From NCBI GenBank assembly GCA_965204415.1, contig CBDBEL010000001.1:496001-560000 (forward strand): DNA of 64,000 nt, read 5' to 3'. Shown in pieces: positions 8,292 to 16,899 of the stretch. This DNA is from Aldehydirespirator sp965204415 (GTDB lineage: Bacteria > Actinomycetota > Acidimicrobiia > Acidimicrobiales > Aldehydirespiratoraceae). Below the pieces are notes generated by a model. It saw only the letters and a program-made list of their open reading frames with translations, was not told the origin of the DNA and ran no database searches. Made by a program: the position numbers and the translations under genes. Numbering within the stretch: position 1 is the stretch's first letter; each line of letters opens with the position of its first letter.

Positions 8292-9032
8292 ATGTCTGCA
8301 GAAACCGACGACCTCCTGCGACGCATCGACGAGACCGTCGAGGCCGAGCACATCAAGTTCCACCCGCTGGTCAGCGCCATCTGCGAGGGCAACGCCTCCC
8401 GCAAGTCCCTGAGGGGCTTCGCCAGGCAGTTCTTCTTCGTGGGGCCCAAACCCAACCCGAGGCCGCACTGCGCGGTGTACGCCTACGCCCCGGAGGGCGA
8501 TCCCGACATCGAGCACCTGTGGTTCGACGACGTGCTGATGGAGGAGGCCACCGGCAGCCACTCCGGCACCGGCCACCACCTCCAGATCTACTTCAACTGG
8601 TGCGGTTCGCTGGGCCTGTCCGTCGAGGAGATGAAGGCCACCGACGCCATCCCGGAGACGGCCGCGTTCGAGCAGTGGCGCTACTTCAACGCCTTCAAGG
8701 GCGACTGGATCGCGGCCATAGCCGGCATCGCCTTCATCGAGGGCGCCTCGGCCAAGCGCAACGACATGCTCATCGAGTCGTTCGTGAAGGACTACGGCTA
8801 CACCAAGGGGACCGACGAGCTGCAGTACTGGGAGATCCACGCCTCCGAGATCGAGGAGGACCACGGCGACATCGGCCCCGCCATCGTGCGCCGCTACGCC
8901 AACGACGACTACACCCGGAACCGGGTCTGGAACGCGGTCCGGCGCAGCATCGACCTGCAGTGGCTGGCCTTCGACGGCATGTACCGGGCCTTCTTCGAGG
9001 ACGACCCCCGCTACAAGCGCTGGCAGGAGTAG
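8292..9032 (+). CDS. haem-oxygenase-like (TenA/PqqC fold) oxidase family protein
   Basis: This 246-residue all-helical protein has the look of the haem-oxygenase-like superfamily (TenA, PqqC and the diiron HDO oxidases). Candidate metal ligands are the acidic-His helix EEATGSHSGTGHH near residues 85-100, the Glu in AFIEGASAKR and the EIEEDHGD helix near 190. These positions match the E...ExxxH...DxxxH pattern of iron-dependent HDO enzymes. The length is normal for the fold. It has its own promoter and is the last gene before the defence island. The reaction is unknown; a TenA-type thiaminase role is less likely because no thiamin genes are near. Confidence 0.75.
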   Translation: MSAETDDLLRRIDETVEAEHIKFHPLVSAICEGNASRKSLRGFARQFFFVGPKPNPRPHCAVYAYAPEGDPDIEHLWFDDVLMEEATGSHSGTGHHLQIYFNWCGSLGLSVEEMKATDAIPETAAFEQWRYFNAFKGDWIAAIAGIAFIEGASAKRNDMLIESFVKDYGYTKGTDELQYWEIHASEIEEDHGDIGPAIVRRYANDDYTRNRVWNAVRRSIDLQWLAFDGMYRAFFEDDPRYKRWQE

Positions 9033-9615
9033 CCCGCCGCGGTACCGCGCCCCGCACACGCTCTGAGGCCGCTAGTCCTAGATTTTGAGGATAGATAATC
9101 CAAGTTTTGTGGACATCCTGATCCGAGTTCTAAGCCGGATCGAGCGCAGCCCAGGCTCAGACTGCCTGGCTCGGGTGGCCGCCAAGACGGCTGACGACTA
9201 CGACAACGGCTTCGGCCAGACGAAGTAGGCGTTGCCTGCTTGTAGGCACGCTGCGCGACAAGCTCCGCCACCACGCCGAAAGCACCCGCCCCTCCAGGCC
9301 ATGTACTAGATGCGCGGTCACACCCGCAACGTTCATGGCAGCGCAGCACAATCGCATCCTCCGGAGCCGCTGAACTCGGCTGGCTGAGCTTGCTGCCCTT
9401 CAGGTCGGCGCTAGCGTGCTCGCCGCCAGAGAACGTCGGGATTCGCCAATCCCGTTTAGCAACTGGAACCCACCGCGGGTGGGGCCTCGCCGAGGCTCCC
9501 TCCGGTCCGGTTGCAAGGCGTTCTCTGGCAAGAAGGTCCAAACCCGCTCCGGAGGGGCCACCCATGCCGGAAACGACCAGCAGCCCGATTCGGTTCGGGG
9601 CGCGGCCTGCGTGCG
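9033..9615. other. 583-bp intergenic region at the left edge of the defence island
   Basis: No convincing gene is present. The left part contains an A+T-rich stretch (9075-9110) unlike its surroundings. After it comes a 40-codon GTG-started ORF at 9109-9228, ending in the residues GFGQTK, that I do not recognise. It could be a gene remnant left by insertion of the restriction genes. The right part is the untranslated leader of the restriction gene; the frame of that gene is open back to 9511 but lacks family similarity there. No tRNA or clear direct repeat was seen. Confidence 0.4.
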
Positions 9616-12594
9616 ATGAGTTTCCAGGATCCCGCGGTTGACCCGGTGGTCTGCTCGCCGTTCGAGGAGCCTGCTCACCATTGGCTGCTCGACCGCACGG
9701 GCCGCGCTGTGAGTGGGGCCGCCCCGGCGCCGGGCCGTCGCGAGTCGATGCTGTTGAGCCCTGTGCCTGACGACGACAAGTCCGCACAGGCGCAACTCGA
9801 GTTGGGCGATGTGCGCCGCAACCGGCTCATCAACGAGATCCGCGAGAAGGTTCGGGCCTGGCGCCGCGCCGGCTACCCGGACGCGACGTCGGTGAGTGTG
9901 CGGCTGATGGAGCACTGGGCTGACGAGCGGGGTTGCCGGCTGCGTCCGTTCTTCGCTCAGCGCGAGGCGATCGAGACGCTCATCTGGCTCCGCGAGGTCG
10001 CCACCCGCCAGACCGCCGAGCGCAGCGAGCTAGAGAGATTGTCGCGGCTGAACAACGACGGGATCGTGCGTCACGCCGCGAAGATGGCCACCGGCACGGG
10101 CAAGACCGCGGTCATGGGGATGCTGATCGCATGGCAGACCCTCAATGCGGCCCGCACCACCCGACGCCGCAACCTCAAGCACGGCGAGCGGTTCTTGGTT
10201 CTCGCTCCGGGCCTGACCATCAAGAGTCGTCTCAGCGAGCTGCGTCCGTCGAGCCCAGTGAACGTGTACGACGAGATGGGTCTGGTGCCCGCCGATCTGC
10301 GTCGGGTGCTCAACCGGGCCCGGGTTGAGATCGTCAACTTCCAGGCGTTCACCCGCCAGGACCTCAACACGCTGGGATTCCCCCGCAGCGGCTCCAAAGG
10401 AGGGCGCGCCCACCGCGACCTGATCGGCGCCGGCGACGGCGACGACACCAAGGAGTCCCACGCCCAAGCAGCTCAGCGGGTGTTGAAGTCGCTGCTGTCA
10501 GGGAGCGCCTACGGCGATCGGGTTGTCATCAACGACGAGGCCCACCACTGCTACTTGCCCAAACCGGGCGTCAAGCGCAACCGCGACGACGCCAAGGAGG
10601 CCAAACGCGCCGCGGTGTGGTTCAACGTGCTGCGCAGCCTCCGCGACATGGGCGAACTCGGCGCGGTCGGCGACGCGGGCCAGGCATCGGTGGTCTATGA
10701 CTTCTCCGCAACGCCGATGTGGATCGACACCTCCGCCCGTGCCGAGCCCGAGCCGTTCGAGTGGGTCGCGTCGGACTTCAGCCTGATGGATGCCATCGAG
10801 TCCGGACTCACCAAGGTGCCCAGGGTGCCCGTCGACGACGACTCGGGCCGTGAGCGCACCGTGTGGCGCCGCCTCTATGACAACACCGACAGAAAGGCGA
10901 TCCCCAAGCCCTCCAAGGAAGGCCCGAGCTGCGAGATCCCCGCTCCGCTGCGCAACGCACTCGACGCCCAGTACGACGACTACAGAGCGCATCTCGCACG
11001 TTGGCGGCAGACCCGACCCGACACGGTGCCCACGATGATCGTGGTGGCGAACACCATCGACAACGCGGACGCCCTCTATGAGCACATCGCCGGCTGGGCC
11101 GAACCCACCAAAGACGGCGAGCGGCTCCATGCGGGCTGCTATCGGGAGTTGTCCAACGTCGTGGACGGACGGTGGGCCGATCCACCGCGCACGCTGGTGG
11201 TGCACTCCGACCTCGACGACCAGGACGAGATCACCGCCAGAGCCAAGAAGCTGATCAAAGCCCAAGGCGACCGGATCGCCGGCCGGCGAGGCCACTCCGC
11301 GGACGCCGTCGAGGCTGTGCGGGAGGTGCTGAACACCGTCGGCAAGGAGGGCCGGCCCGGGGCGCAGATCCGCTGCGTGATCTCGGTGGGGATGCTGACC
11401 GAGGGCTGGGACGCCCGAAACGTCACCCACATCGTCGGCTACCGGGCGTTCTCGACCCAGTTGCTGTGCGAACAGGTCACCGGCCGGGCGCTGCGCCGCA
11501 CCTCCTATGAGGACTTCCGCGACGACGGCAGCGGTCGGCTGACACCCGAGTACGCCGAAGTGGTCGGCATCCCCTTCGAGTTCATGCCGTCCAAGCCCAC
11601 CGACAAGAAGCCGCCCGACAACCCGCCGAAGCGCACCCACGTTCACACCGTCGAAGATCGCGGCCAGCACCGCATCGTCTGGCCCAGAGTCCGCGAGTAC
11701 CGGCGGGTGTCGCAGAGCACCCGCCTCGTCCTTGACGAATCCAAGATCGCGCCCTGGAAGACGCAGCCGCTCACCGACGCCTCCATGACGCTGCTGAGCC
11801 CCCAGATCGGCGAGACCAAGATCATCGACGTCGCCCACCGCAACAACCAGGCAGAGTTCAAGATCGCCGCCGAGGTGGTGGCAGAGTTCAGGGAAATCCG
11901 CCCCGACCTCGAAGGCACCACCGCGTCGCTGTTCCTGTCAGCGCGCCGGATCGTGCGCCAATGGCTCAACCACCCCGACATCCAGTGTCCGGAGCCGAAG
12001 GACTTGATGGTGGACGACTCCCAGAGGCGCAGCGTCGTGCAATCGATCCTCGATGCCTGCACCGACGAGCGCGGCCATAGGCACCATCGGATCGCGTTCC
12101 TCGACGCGCCCGCGACCGACAACACCGCCGCGGTGGACTTCTGGACCACCCTCAAGCACGTCCACGCCGCGCGCAACAGCGAACTCTCCCACGCGGCCTG
12201 CCACTCCAACCTCGAAAGGGGCATCGCGCAAGTGCTCGACACGCACCAGGACGTCGACTCCTGGGCCCGGAACTTCCAGACCGGCTGGTCCGCTCCCTAC
12301 CACTTCAACGGCAGCTGGCGCCGCTACGAACCCGACTTCGTCGCCCGTCTCGCCAACGGCATCAACCTCATCATCGAATGCAAGGGCGTGCGCGACGACA
12401 AGGCCCACGCTGCGGAGGCCTACATCCGCGACCACTGGATCCCCTGCGTGGCAGGAACCCCGTCTCTGCCCAACGCGCTGCGCCGCTGGGACTACCTGGT
12501 CATCACCGACGCGACTCTGGCCCGCACCCACATCGCACAAGCCGCGAACGCCTCCACCGTCGAAGGCGCCCTAGCCGTTCCCGTCTCAGCCTGA
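9616..12594 (+). CDS. type III-like restriction enzyme subunit Res (DEAD-box helicase/nuclease, BPTD_3080-like)
   Basis: This 992-residue restriction subunit would translocate on DNA and cut it when the partner methyltransferase site is unmodified. An N-terminal SPFEEPAHHW segment is followed by an SF2 helicase core: Walker A GTGKT near 160, DEAH in INDEAHHCY near 308 and SAT near 364. A conserved arginine-rich motif VI (EQVTGRALRR) also belongs to the core. A PD-(D/E)xK nuclease near 905-921 (PDF...IIECKG) completes the chain. The pattern matches the BPTD_3080 restriction endonuclease family. ATG at 9616 is preferred because the family N-terminus starts there. The mod gene follows after 16 bases. 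Confidence 0.88.
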   Translation: MSFQDPAVDPVVCSPFEEPAHHWLLDRTGRAVSGAAPAPGRRESMLLSPVPDDDKSAQAQLELGDVRRNRLINEIREKVRAWRRAGYPDATSVSVRLMEHWADERGCRLRPFFAQREAIETLIWLREVATRQTAERSELERLSRLNNDGIVRHAAKMATGTGKTAVMGMLIAWQTLNAARTTRRRNLKHGERFLVLAPGLTIKSRLSELRPSSPVNVYDEMGLVPADLRRVLNRARVEIVNFQAFTRQDLNTLGFPRSGSKGGRAHRDLIGAGDGDDTKESHAQAAQRVLKSLLSGSAYGDRVVINDEAHHCYLPKPGVKRNRDDAKEAKRAAVWFNVLRSLRDMGELGAVGDAGQASVVYDFSATPMWIDTSARAEPEPFEWVASDFSLMDAIESGLTKVPRVPVDDDSGRERTVWRRLYDNTDRKAIPKPSKEGPSCEIPAPLRNALDAQYDDYRAHLARWRQTRPDTVPTMIVVANTIDNADALYEHIAGWAEPTKDGERLHAGCYRELSNVVDGRWADPPRTLVVHSDLDDQDEITARAKKLIKAQGDRIAGRRGHSADAVEAVREVLNTVGKEGRPGAQIRCVISVGMLTEGWDARNVTHIVGYRAFSTQLLCEQVTGRALRRTSYEDFRDDGSGRLTPEYAEVVGIPFEFMPSKPTDKKPPDNPPKRTHVHTVEDRGQHRIVWPRVREYRRVSQSTRLVLDESKIAPWKTQPLTDASMTLLSPQIGETKIIDVAHRNNQAEFKIAAEVVAEFREIRPDLEGTTASLFLSARRIVRQWLNHPDIQCPEPKDLMVDDSQRRSVVQSILDACTDERGHRHHRIAFLDAPATDNTAAVDFWTTLKHVHAARNSELSHAACHSNLERGIAQVLDTHQDVDSWARNFQTGWSAPYHFNGSWRRYEPDFVARLANGINLIIECKGVRDDKAHAAEAYIRDHWIPCVAGTPSLPNALRRWDYLVITDATLARTHIAQAANASTVEGALAVPVSA

Positions 12595-12610
12595 CAAGAA
12601 GAGCACGACT

Positions 12611-14428
12611 GTGGCCACCGACTCTTACCGGCATAAGACCGCAGGACGGCGCAACGCCCCCACTGTCGAGACCGAGCCGATGATGACTGCCGAGGACCGC
12701 AAGCCCAAGCCGTTCACCGCCGACCGCAAGGAGATCTCCGGGCCAGCTCTCACGTGGGATCGCCGAGGCGAGACCTCAGGCTTCACCGGCAACCCAGTCG
12801 AGGACGCCCTCCATGACTTCGAGGCACTACCGCTGTATGTGCGAGAGAAGATCAGCCCCGAAGACTTCATAGCGCAACTCCGCAAGCGCGACCGAGGAGT
12901 GCAGATCACCACCGACGACTTCAACGGTCTGCCCGAGGACGCCGACCCGCTCGATTTCTACGAGCACGCCGGGCACTGGCAGAACCGGCTCATCCACGGC
13001 GACTCTGCAGACGTCATGAAGTCGCTGATCGCCAAAGACGGCCTCGCCGGTCGGGTTCAGATGGTCTACTACGACCCTCCCTACGGGATGTCGTACCAGT
13101 CCAACTTCCAGCCCACCACCAACAACCTCGACGTCAAGGACCAGCCAACCGCCGTACCCGCTGGCGACGCTCTGCCGATCCGGGCATTCCGCGACAGCTA
13201 CACCAACGGCATCCACTCCTACCTCGACGGCGTGCACAAGCAATGTGTCCTCGCTCGCGAGTTGCTCACGGACAGCGGGTCTCTGTTCGTGCAGATCGGA
13301 GACGAGAATATTCATCGGCTCGGAGTGCTGCTCGACGAAGTCTTCGGTGCTGAGAACCGGGTCACAACAATCACTTGGAGACCAACGGGAGGCACATCGA
13401 GCAAGCTGCTACGCGAGACGGCCAGCTACCTGCTGTGGTACGCCAAAGACAAAGATCAGATCAAGTACAACGCCCTCTACGAAGAACGTAGCCGTCAAGA
13501 GCACATGGACGACTTCACCTTCGCTGCCGGAGTCGAACTTGTCGCTGACGACGAGCCAGATCGTGCGCCAACCAAGCACGAACGCCAAGACGTGTCACGG
13601 CTGCCTGAGGGAGCACGCCTCTTCAAGCGGAGTTCTCTGATCTCTCAGAGCCGTTCAACGACCGGCCGGTCAGCTGACTACTGGTTCAACGGTAGATGGC
13701 ATTCCACAGGCCCGACCAGCCAGTGGAGAGTGTCTGTGCATGCTCCGCTAACCGACAGGGGACACACAGACGACGATCTCTGCCCAGGTGACCCCGACGG
13801 CCGCCAACCCGAATGCGGAATGTGTGTTCTGAAGCGTCTGAGGCGGCTGTCTGATATGGGCACCAGCTTGCACTGGAAGTGGTATGAGGAGGAGCGATCA
13901 GGCCGCAAGCTCGACAATATCTGGGGCAAGGTCATTCCGATCTCAGGCAAGCGGTATGTCGTTCAGACCTCAGATCGAGTCATCGAGCGCTGCCTTCTGA
14001 TGACCACGGATCCCGGCGATCTGGTGCTCGACCCGACCTGCGGTAGCGGCGCCACAGCCGACGTCGCCGAGACGTGGGGGCGGCGCTGGGTCACATGCGA
14101 CGTACAGCGCGTCGCGATTTCTGTCGCGCGATCACACCTGATGGCGAAGGTATATCCGTGGCACAACACCACCGACGGCGGCACAGACCCCGCTTCGGGC
14201 TTCAAGGAAGAGACCATTCCCAGAGTGACCGCGGCGACGCTCGCATACGGCACCGTCGACGAGCCCGAGAATCGGATGCGGCTTGTAGATCGCACCGAGA
14301 TCGACAAGCGCCGGGCCCGCGTCTGTTCGGCGTTCACGGTCGAGTCGATCTCGCCGTACACCTACCTGCCGATGACCCAGGAGACCCGGCAGCGAGGACC
14401 TCCCCACCGCGGAAGCGCACGACGCTGA
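12611..14428 (+). CDS. type III-like site-specific DNA methyltransferase Mod, main part (frameshifted)
   Basis: This amino-methyltransferase modifies the site protected from Res. The catalytic motif IV DPPYG is near residue 155. The AdoMet-binding motif DPTCGSG lies near 474, after the target-recognition region, so the order is beta class. Codon and base composition in about 13300-13990 is noticeably A+T-richer than the surroundings, consistent with a transferred or fast-evolving recognition domain. The frame ends at 14428 in a short unrelated tail, while the expected C-terminal domain continues in another frame from about 14376. The gene is therefore split by a one-base indel or by a sequencing error. 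Confidence 0.85.
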   Translation: MATDSYRHKTAGRRNAPTVETEPMMTAEDRKPKPFTADRKEISGPALTWDRRGETSGFTGNPVEDALHDFEALPLYVREKISPEDFIAQLRKRDRGVQITTDDFNGLPEDADPLDFYEHAGHWQNRLIHGDSADVMKSLIAKDGLAGRVQMVYYDPPYGMSYQSNFQPTTNNLDVKDQPTAVPAGDALPIRAFRDSYTNGIHSYLDGVHKQCVLARELLTDSGSLFVQIGDENIHRLGVLLDEVFGAENRVTTITWRPTGGTSSKLLRETASYLLWYAKDKDQIKYNALYEERSRQEHMDDFTFAAGVELVADDEPDRAPTKHERQDVSRLPEGARLFKRSSLISQSRSTTGRSADYWFNGRWHSTGPTSQWRVSVHAPLTDRGHTDDDLCPGDPDGRQPECGMCVLKRLRRLSDMGTSLHWKWYEEERSGRKLDNIWGKVIPISGKRYVVQTSDRVIERCLLMTTDPGDLVLDPTCGSGATADVAETWGRRWVTCDVQRVAISVARSHLMAKVYPWHNTTDGGTDPASGFKEETIPRVTAATLAYGTVDEPENRMRLVDRTEIDKRRARVCSAFTVESISPYTYLPMTQETRQRGPPHRGSARR

Positions 14429-15206
14429 CACGCTGCTGCGAGTGCTTCGCAGTACTCCGGTATGCGAGTCCAACGGCCGGCCACTGTTCGATGTCGTCGA
14501 GACCACGCCATGGCCCGACACCAGACTCGCCCAGTACGGAGCGCGCTGCGCCTCGGCTCGTCGCGACGAGGAGTTCTCCGCAGCGGTCATGATCGCCGCA
14601 GCAGACGCGACCGTCACCAAAGCGGTGGCCCGCCAGGCCGCCATCGAGGCGCTCGACAACGACCCGGGCTGCAAGAACCTCGTGATCGTCGGCTACGACT
14701 TCGAAGCGGGCATAGCTCCGGCCGTCAAGCAGGTACGCATCCACCGGGTCGTCGCCTCCAAGGACCTGCAACTGCCCGAGACGATCAAGCGAAGCGCGGA
14801 CGGAGGCTCGTTCACGCTGCTGGCCGAACCCGACTGCCTCATCACAGAGAGCAACACCGGCGAACTGACCGTAGAACTTCTCGCATGCGACATCTTCGAC
14901 CCCTCCACAGGCCAGCCCCGCAGCTCGGACCTCAACGAGGTCGACTGCTGGATGATCGACACCAACCACGACGGGCTGTCCTTCCGCTCACGGCTGACCT
15001 ACTTCCCGATCGGCCTGCGCAACCCCAGCGGCTTCAAGGCACTGATGAGGTCCTTGAAGAAGGACCTCGACCCCGACGCGGAGAAGAACGTGATGTCGAC
15101 GGTCTCTCAGCCGTTCACGCCACCGGACCCCGGTCGCAACATCGCGATCAAGGTCATCACCAACACAGGCGCGGAGATGACCGCCACCCTCGACGGAGGC
15201 TGGTAG
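14376..15206 (+). pseudogene. C-terminal part of the Mod methyltransferase in a shifted frame
   Basis: In this frame the sequence reads from the segment SEDLPTAEAHDADTLLRVL to a stop at 15206. It resembles the C-terminal domain found in long Mod proteins of this restriction family, including FDVVET, VIVGYDFEAG and a CWMIDTNHDG motif. Removing one base from the run acccggc near 14381-14387 would join it to the preceding frame through ...TQETRSEDLPT. If made separately, the first start is GTG at 14442. Whether it is a real disruption or an assembly error cannot be told here. Confidence 0.75.
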
Positions 15207-15466
15207 CGACGGCCCGAGCGTCGGCCGACGCAGAACCACCGCGATGCCCCCGCGCCGTTTGCTCATCCCTGGGCCGGCTGACTGAGCCTCAGCGGGCTTC
15301 GCGCAAGCTGTGGTGTGTTCAGTGAGGGTTGAGGTCGGGCATTGTCACACCCCATCGGTTACATTGATCCGCAACGGGGGGCGCGGAGTCCACCGCCTGC
15401 GCAGGGAAACCTGAGCACTCGGCCACCGAGCCGACTTCAGGCGGACCGGCCCCCCGGCCCTTCGCG
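15207..15466. other. intergenic region between mod and the DUF3800 gene
   Basis: The two flanking genes converge here. A perfect 14-base palindrome (GCGTCGGCCGACGC) sits about 12 bases after the mod stop and could form a weak hairpin. Nothing else recognisable was found. Confidence 0.3.
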
Positions 15467-16231
15467 TCAGGTCTCGCCTTCGGGCACGGCATCGGTGACC
15501 CTCTCCCACCACGTCTGGGTCAGATGCCAGCCGGACTGCATGGACTTGATCCCGTAGGTCTCGATGCGGCGGCGCCTCCAGATCACTGGTGCGAGGGTTG
15601 CGAGGTAGACAGGCTCGATCCGGTGCGGCGGTCTCGCCCCGGGCGTGGTCGCCTTCAACATGGCCCGGCCGGCAATGTCAGCCCATTGCATTCCCACCCG
15701 GTTCTTGGCCTGCTCGACCTCCACCGGCAGCTTGAGCCATGGCCACTCGATCGCGGTGTCCATGTGCTGGAGAGTCGATATGTAGTCATCGAGTCTGCGA
15801 CGGGGCATCCGCGCGACAGCAGCAAAGACGGGGTGCGCGAGAAGCCCGACGTCTCTGGCGAACCAACTCATGCGCTCCAACAGCACCCGCGCGAGGAAGT
15901 TATAGACGTGGATGTCGTCGCTTCTCATCGCTGCGCTCGCCGGCGTGCTCGCCTTGGGCAACACGACGAAGAAGACCCTCACTGGCAGCCTCGAGAGGTG
16001 CTCGACGGCTTCCATCAGCTTGTCGTGGCTCTTCAGGTGGTCAACAGCGTGGATCGGTTGCCTAAGGGGACGACGAAGCGCGAAGTTCAGAGTCTCCATC
16101 GCTCGGACAACGGTCCGGGCGTTGGAATGCCGGAAGGCGCAGGCAGCAAGACAGAAGTACGGCGACGACTTGGAGCTGAAGCCGCGGTCGCCGGTCTCGT
16201 CAACGTGAATCTCGATGTAGTCGGCAGCCAC
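15467..16231 (-). CDS. DUF3800 domain protein (defence-island associated)
   Basis: This 254-residue protein starts with the DUF3800 signature: a hydrophobic strand followed by VDETGDRGF and, later, conserved acidic residues in the LKSHDK and KNRVGMQWAD segments. DUF3800 is thought to have an RNase H-like fold and is often encoded near restriction and other phage-defence systems. That fits the neighbouring Res/Mod genes. GTG at 16231 has a TAGCGT -10 element nine bases upstream. It is transcribed separately and convergently to mod. The nuclease role is family-level inference. Confidence 0.8.
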   Translation of the reverse strand: MAADYIEIHVDETGDRGFSSKSSPYFCLAACAFRHSNARTVVRAMETLNFALRRPLRQPIHAVDHLKSHDKLMEAVEHLSRLPVRVFFVVLPKASTPASAAMRSDDIHVYNFLARVLLERMSWFARDVGLLAHPVFAAVARMPRRRLDDYISTLQHMDTAIEWPWLKLPVEVEQAKNRVGMQWADIAGRAMLKATTPGARPPHRIEPVYLATLAPVIWRRRRIETYGIKSMQSGWHLTQTWWERVTDAVPEGET

Positions 16232-16240
16232 AAGATGCCA

Positions 16241-16246
16241 ACGCTA
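16241..16246 (-). promoter_or_regulatory. leaderless -10 element (TAGCGT)
   Basis: TAGCGT stands nine bases before the GTG of the DUF3800 gene and there is no ribosome-binding site. Confidence 0.4.
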
Positions 16247-16311
16247 GCCGTGCGATCACAATGGAGGATTCGGGCGGAGCCGAGGCGTACGCGCTATCGG
16301 GCCGCGTCGGG

Positions 16312-16785
16312 TCAGATCGGGGTTGAGAGCATCCTGGTTACCGCGAAGGTGTCGTTGACGACGATCTTCTCCGCGAATAGGGGCTGGCCGTTGGCGAAGA
16401 CGATCCGGTCGCGGTAGGTGCCGACCGCGAAGAGGTCGGTCTCGCCGTCGAGGGTCGACTGGTACACCGAGAAGTTGGCCTGCGCGGTCCACACGCCGTC
16501 GCCCTCCTGGTGTGTGCGGACCATGCCTAGCACGTGCTTGTCGGTGTGGAGGTTGTAGAGGTTGGCCTCCCGCAGCGACACCACCCGGTCGCGCAGCATG
16601 CCCTTGTTGTGGCACGAAAGGAGCTCCAGCGGGTAGCCGGCATCGACGTTCTCCCGCGACAGGATCTTGTAGGTGCAGTCGTCGGTGAACAACTCGACCC
16701 AGTCCTCCAGCCGGTCCTCGTCGATCAGGTGGACATAGTCGATCATCAACGCCACGACCGCGTCGCGCTCGCTCCCCGCGCCCAT
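16312..16785 (-). CDS. aromatic-ring-hydroxylating dioxygenase beta subunit (SnoaL/NTF2-like)
   Basis: This 157-residue NTF2-fold subunit is of the type that packs against Rieske alpha subunits in alpha3beta3 dioxygenases and has a structural role. The N-terminal helix (YVHLIDEDRLEDWVELFTDD), followed by curved strands ending RDRIVF and AEKIVVNDTF, is typical. It lies downstream of the alpha gene at 16899-18158 and is linked to it by three chained mini-ORFs. Its ATG at 16785 overlaps the stop of the last one (TGATG). The pair is probably one dioxygenase. Confidence 0.87.
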   Translation of the reverse strand: MGAGSERDAVVALMIDYVHLIDEDRLEDWVELFTDDCTYKILSRENVDAGYPLELLSCHNKGMLRDRVVSLREANLYNLHTDKHVLGMVRTHQEGDGVWTAQANFSVYQSTLDGETDLFAVGTYRDRIVFANGQPLFAEKIVVNDTFAVTRMLSTPI

Positions 16786-16899
16786 CAGGCCACCTGCTCG
16801 CCGTCGATGCCCATCAGGACCTGCTCGCTCTCTACAGCCATCGGGCCACCTGCTCGGTCTCTATGCCCATCGGGCCGCCTGCTCGGTCCCGGCGCCCAT
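16785..16899 (-). repeat. three chained mini-ORFs from junction duplication (alpha to beta subunit)
   Basis: Minus-strand mini-ORFs at 16861-16899 (MGAGTEQAARWA), 16832-16870 (MGIETEQVARWL) and 16785-16841 (MAVESEQVLMGIDGEQVA) run between the dioxygenase alpha stop and beta start. Each start overlaps the preceding stop or ORF end, using TGATG or CGATGG. The peptides mix the alpha C-terminus (MGIDGEQAA) with the beta N-terminus (MGAGSERDA). Copies diverge by several bases but keep start and stop positions. The unit length is about 29 bases. Confidence 0.82.

Noticed and set aside
9616..15206. Type I restriction system
   Set aside because: No HsdS specificity gene; Res/Mod architecture with beta-class motif order fits a type III-like system.
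15207..15466. tRNA or attachment site at the right island edge
   Set aside because: No cloverleaf or matching direct repeat with the left edge was found by eye.
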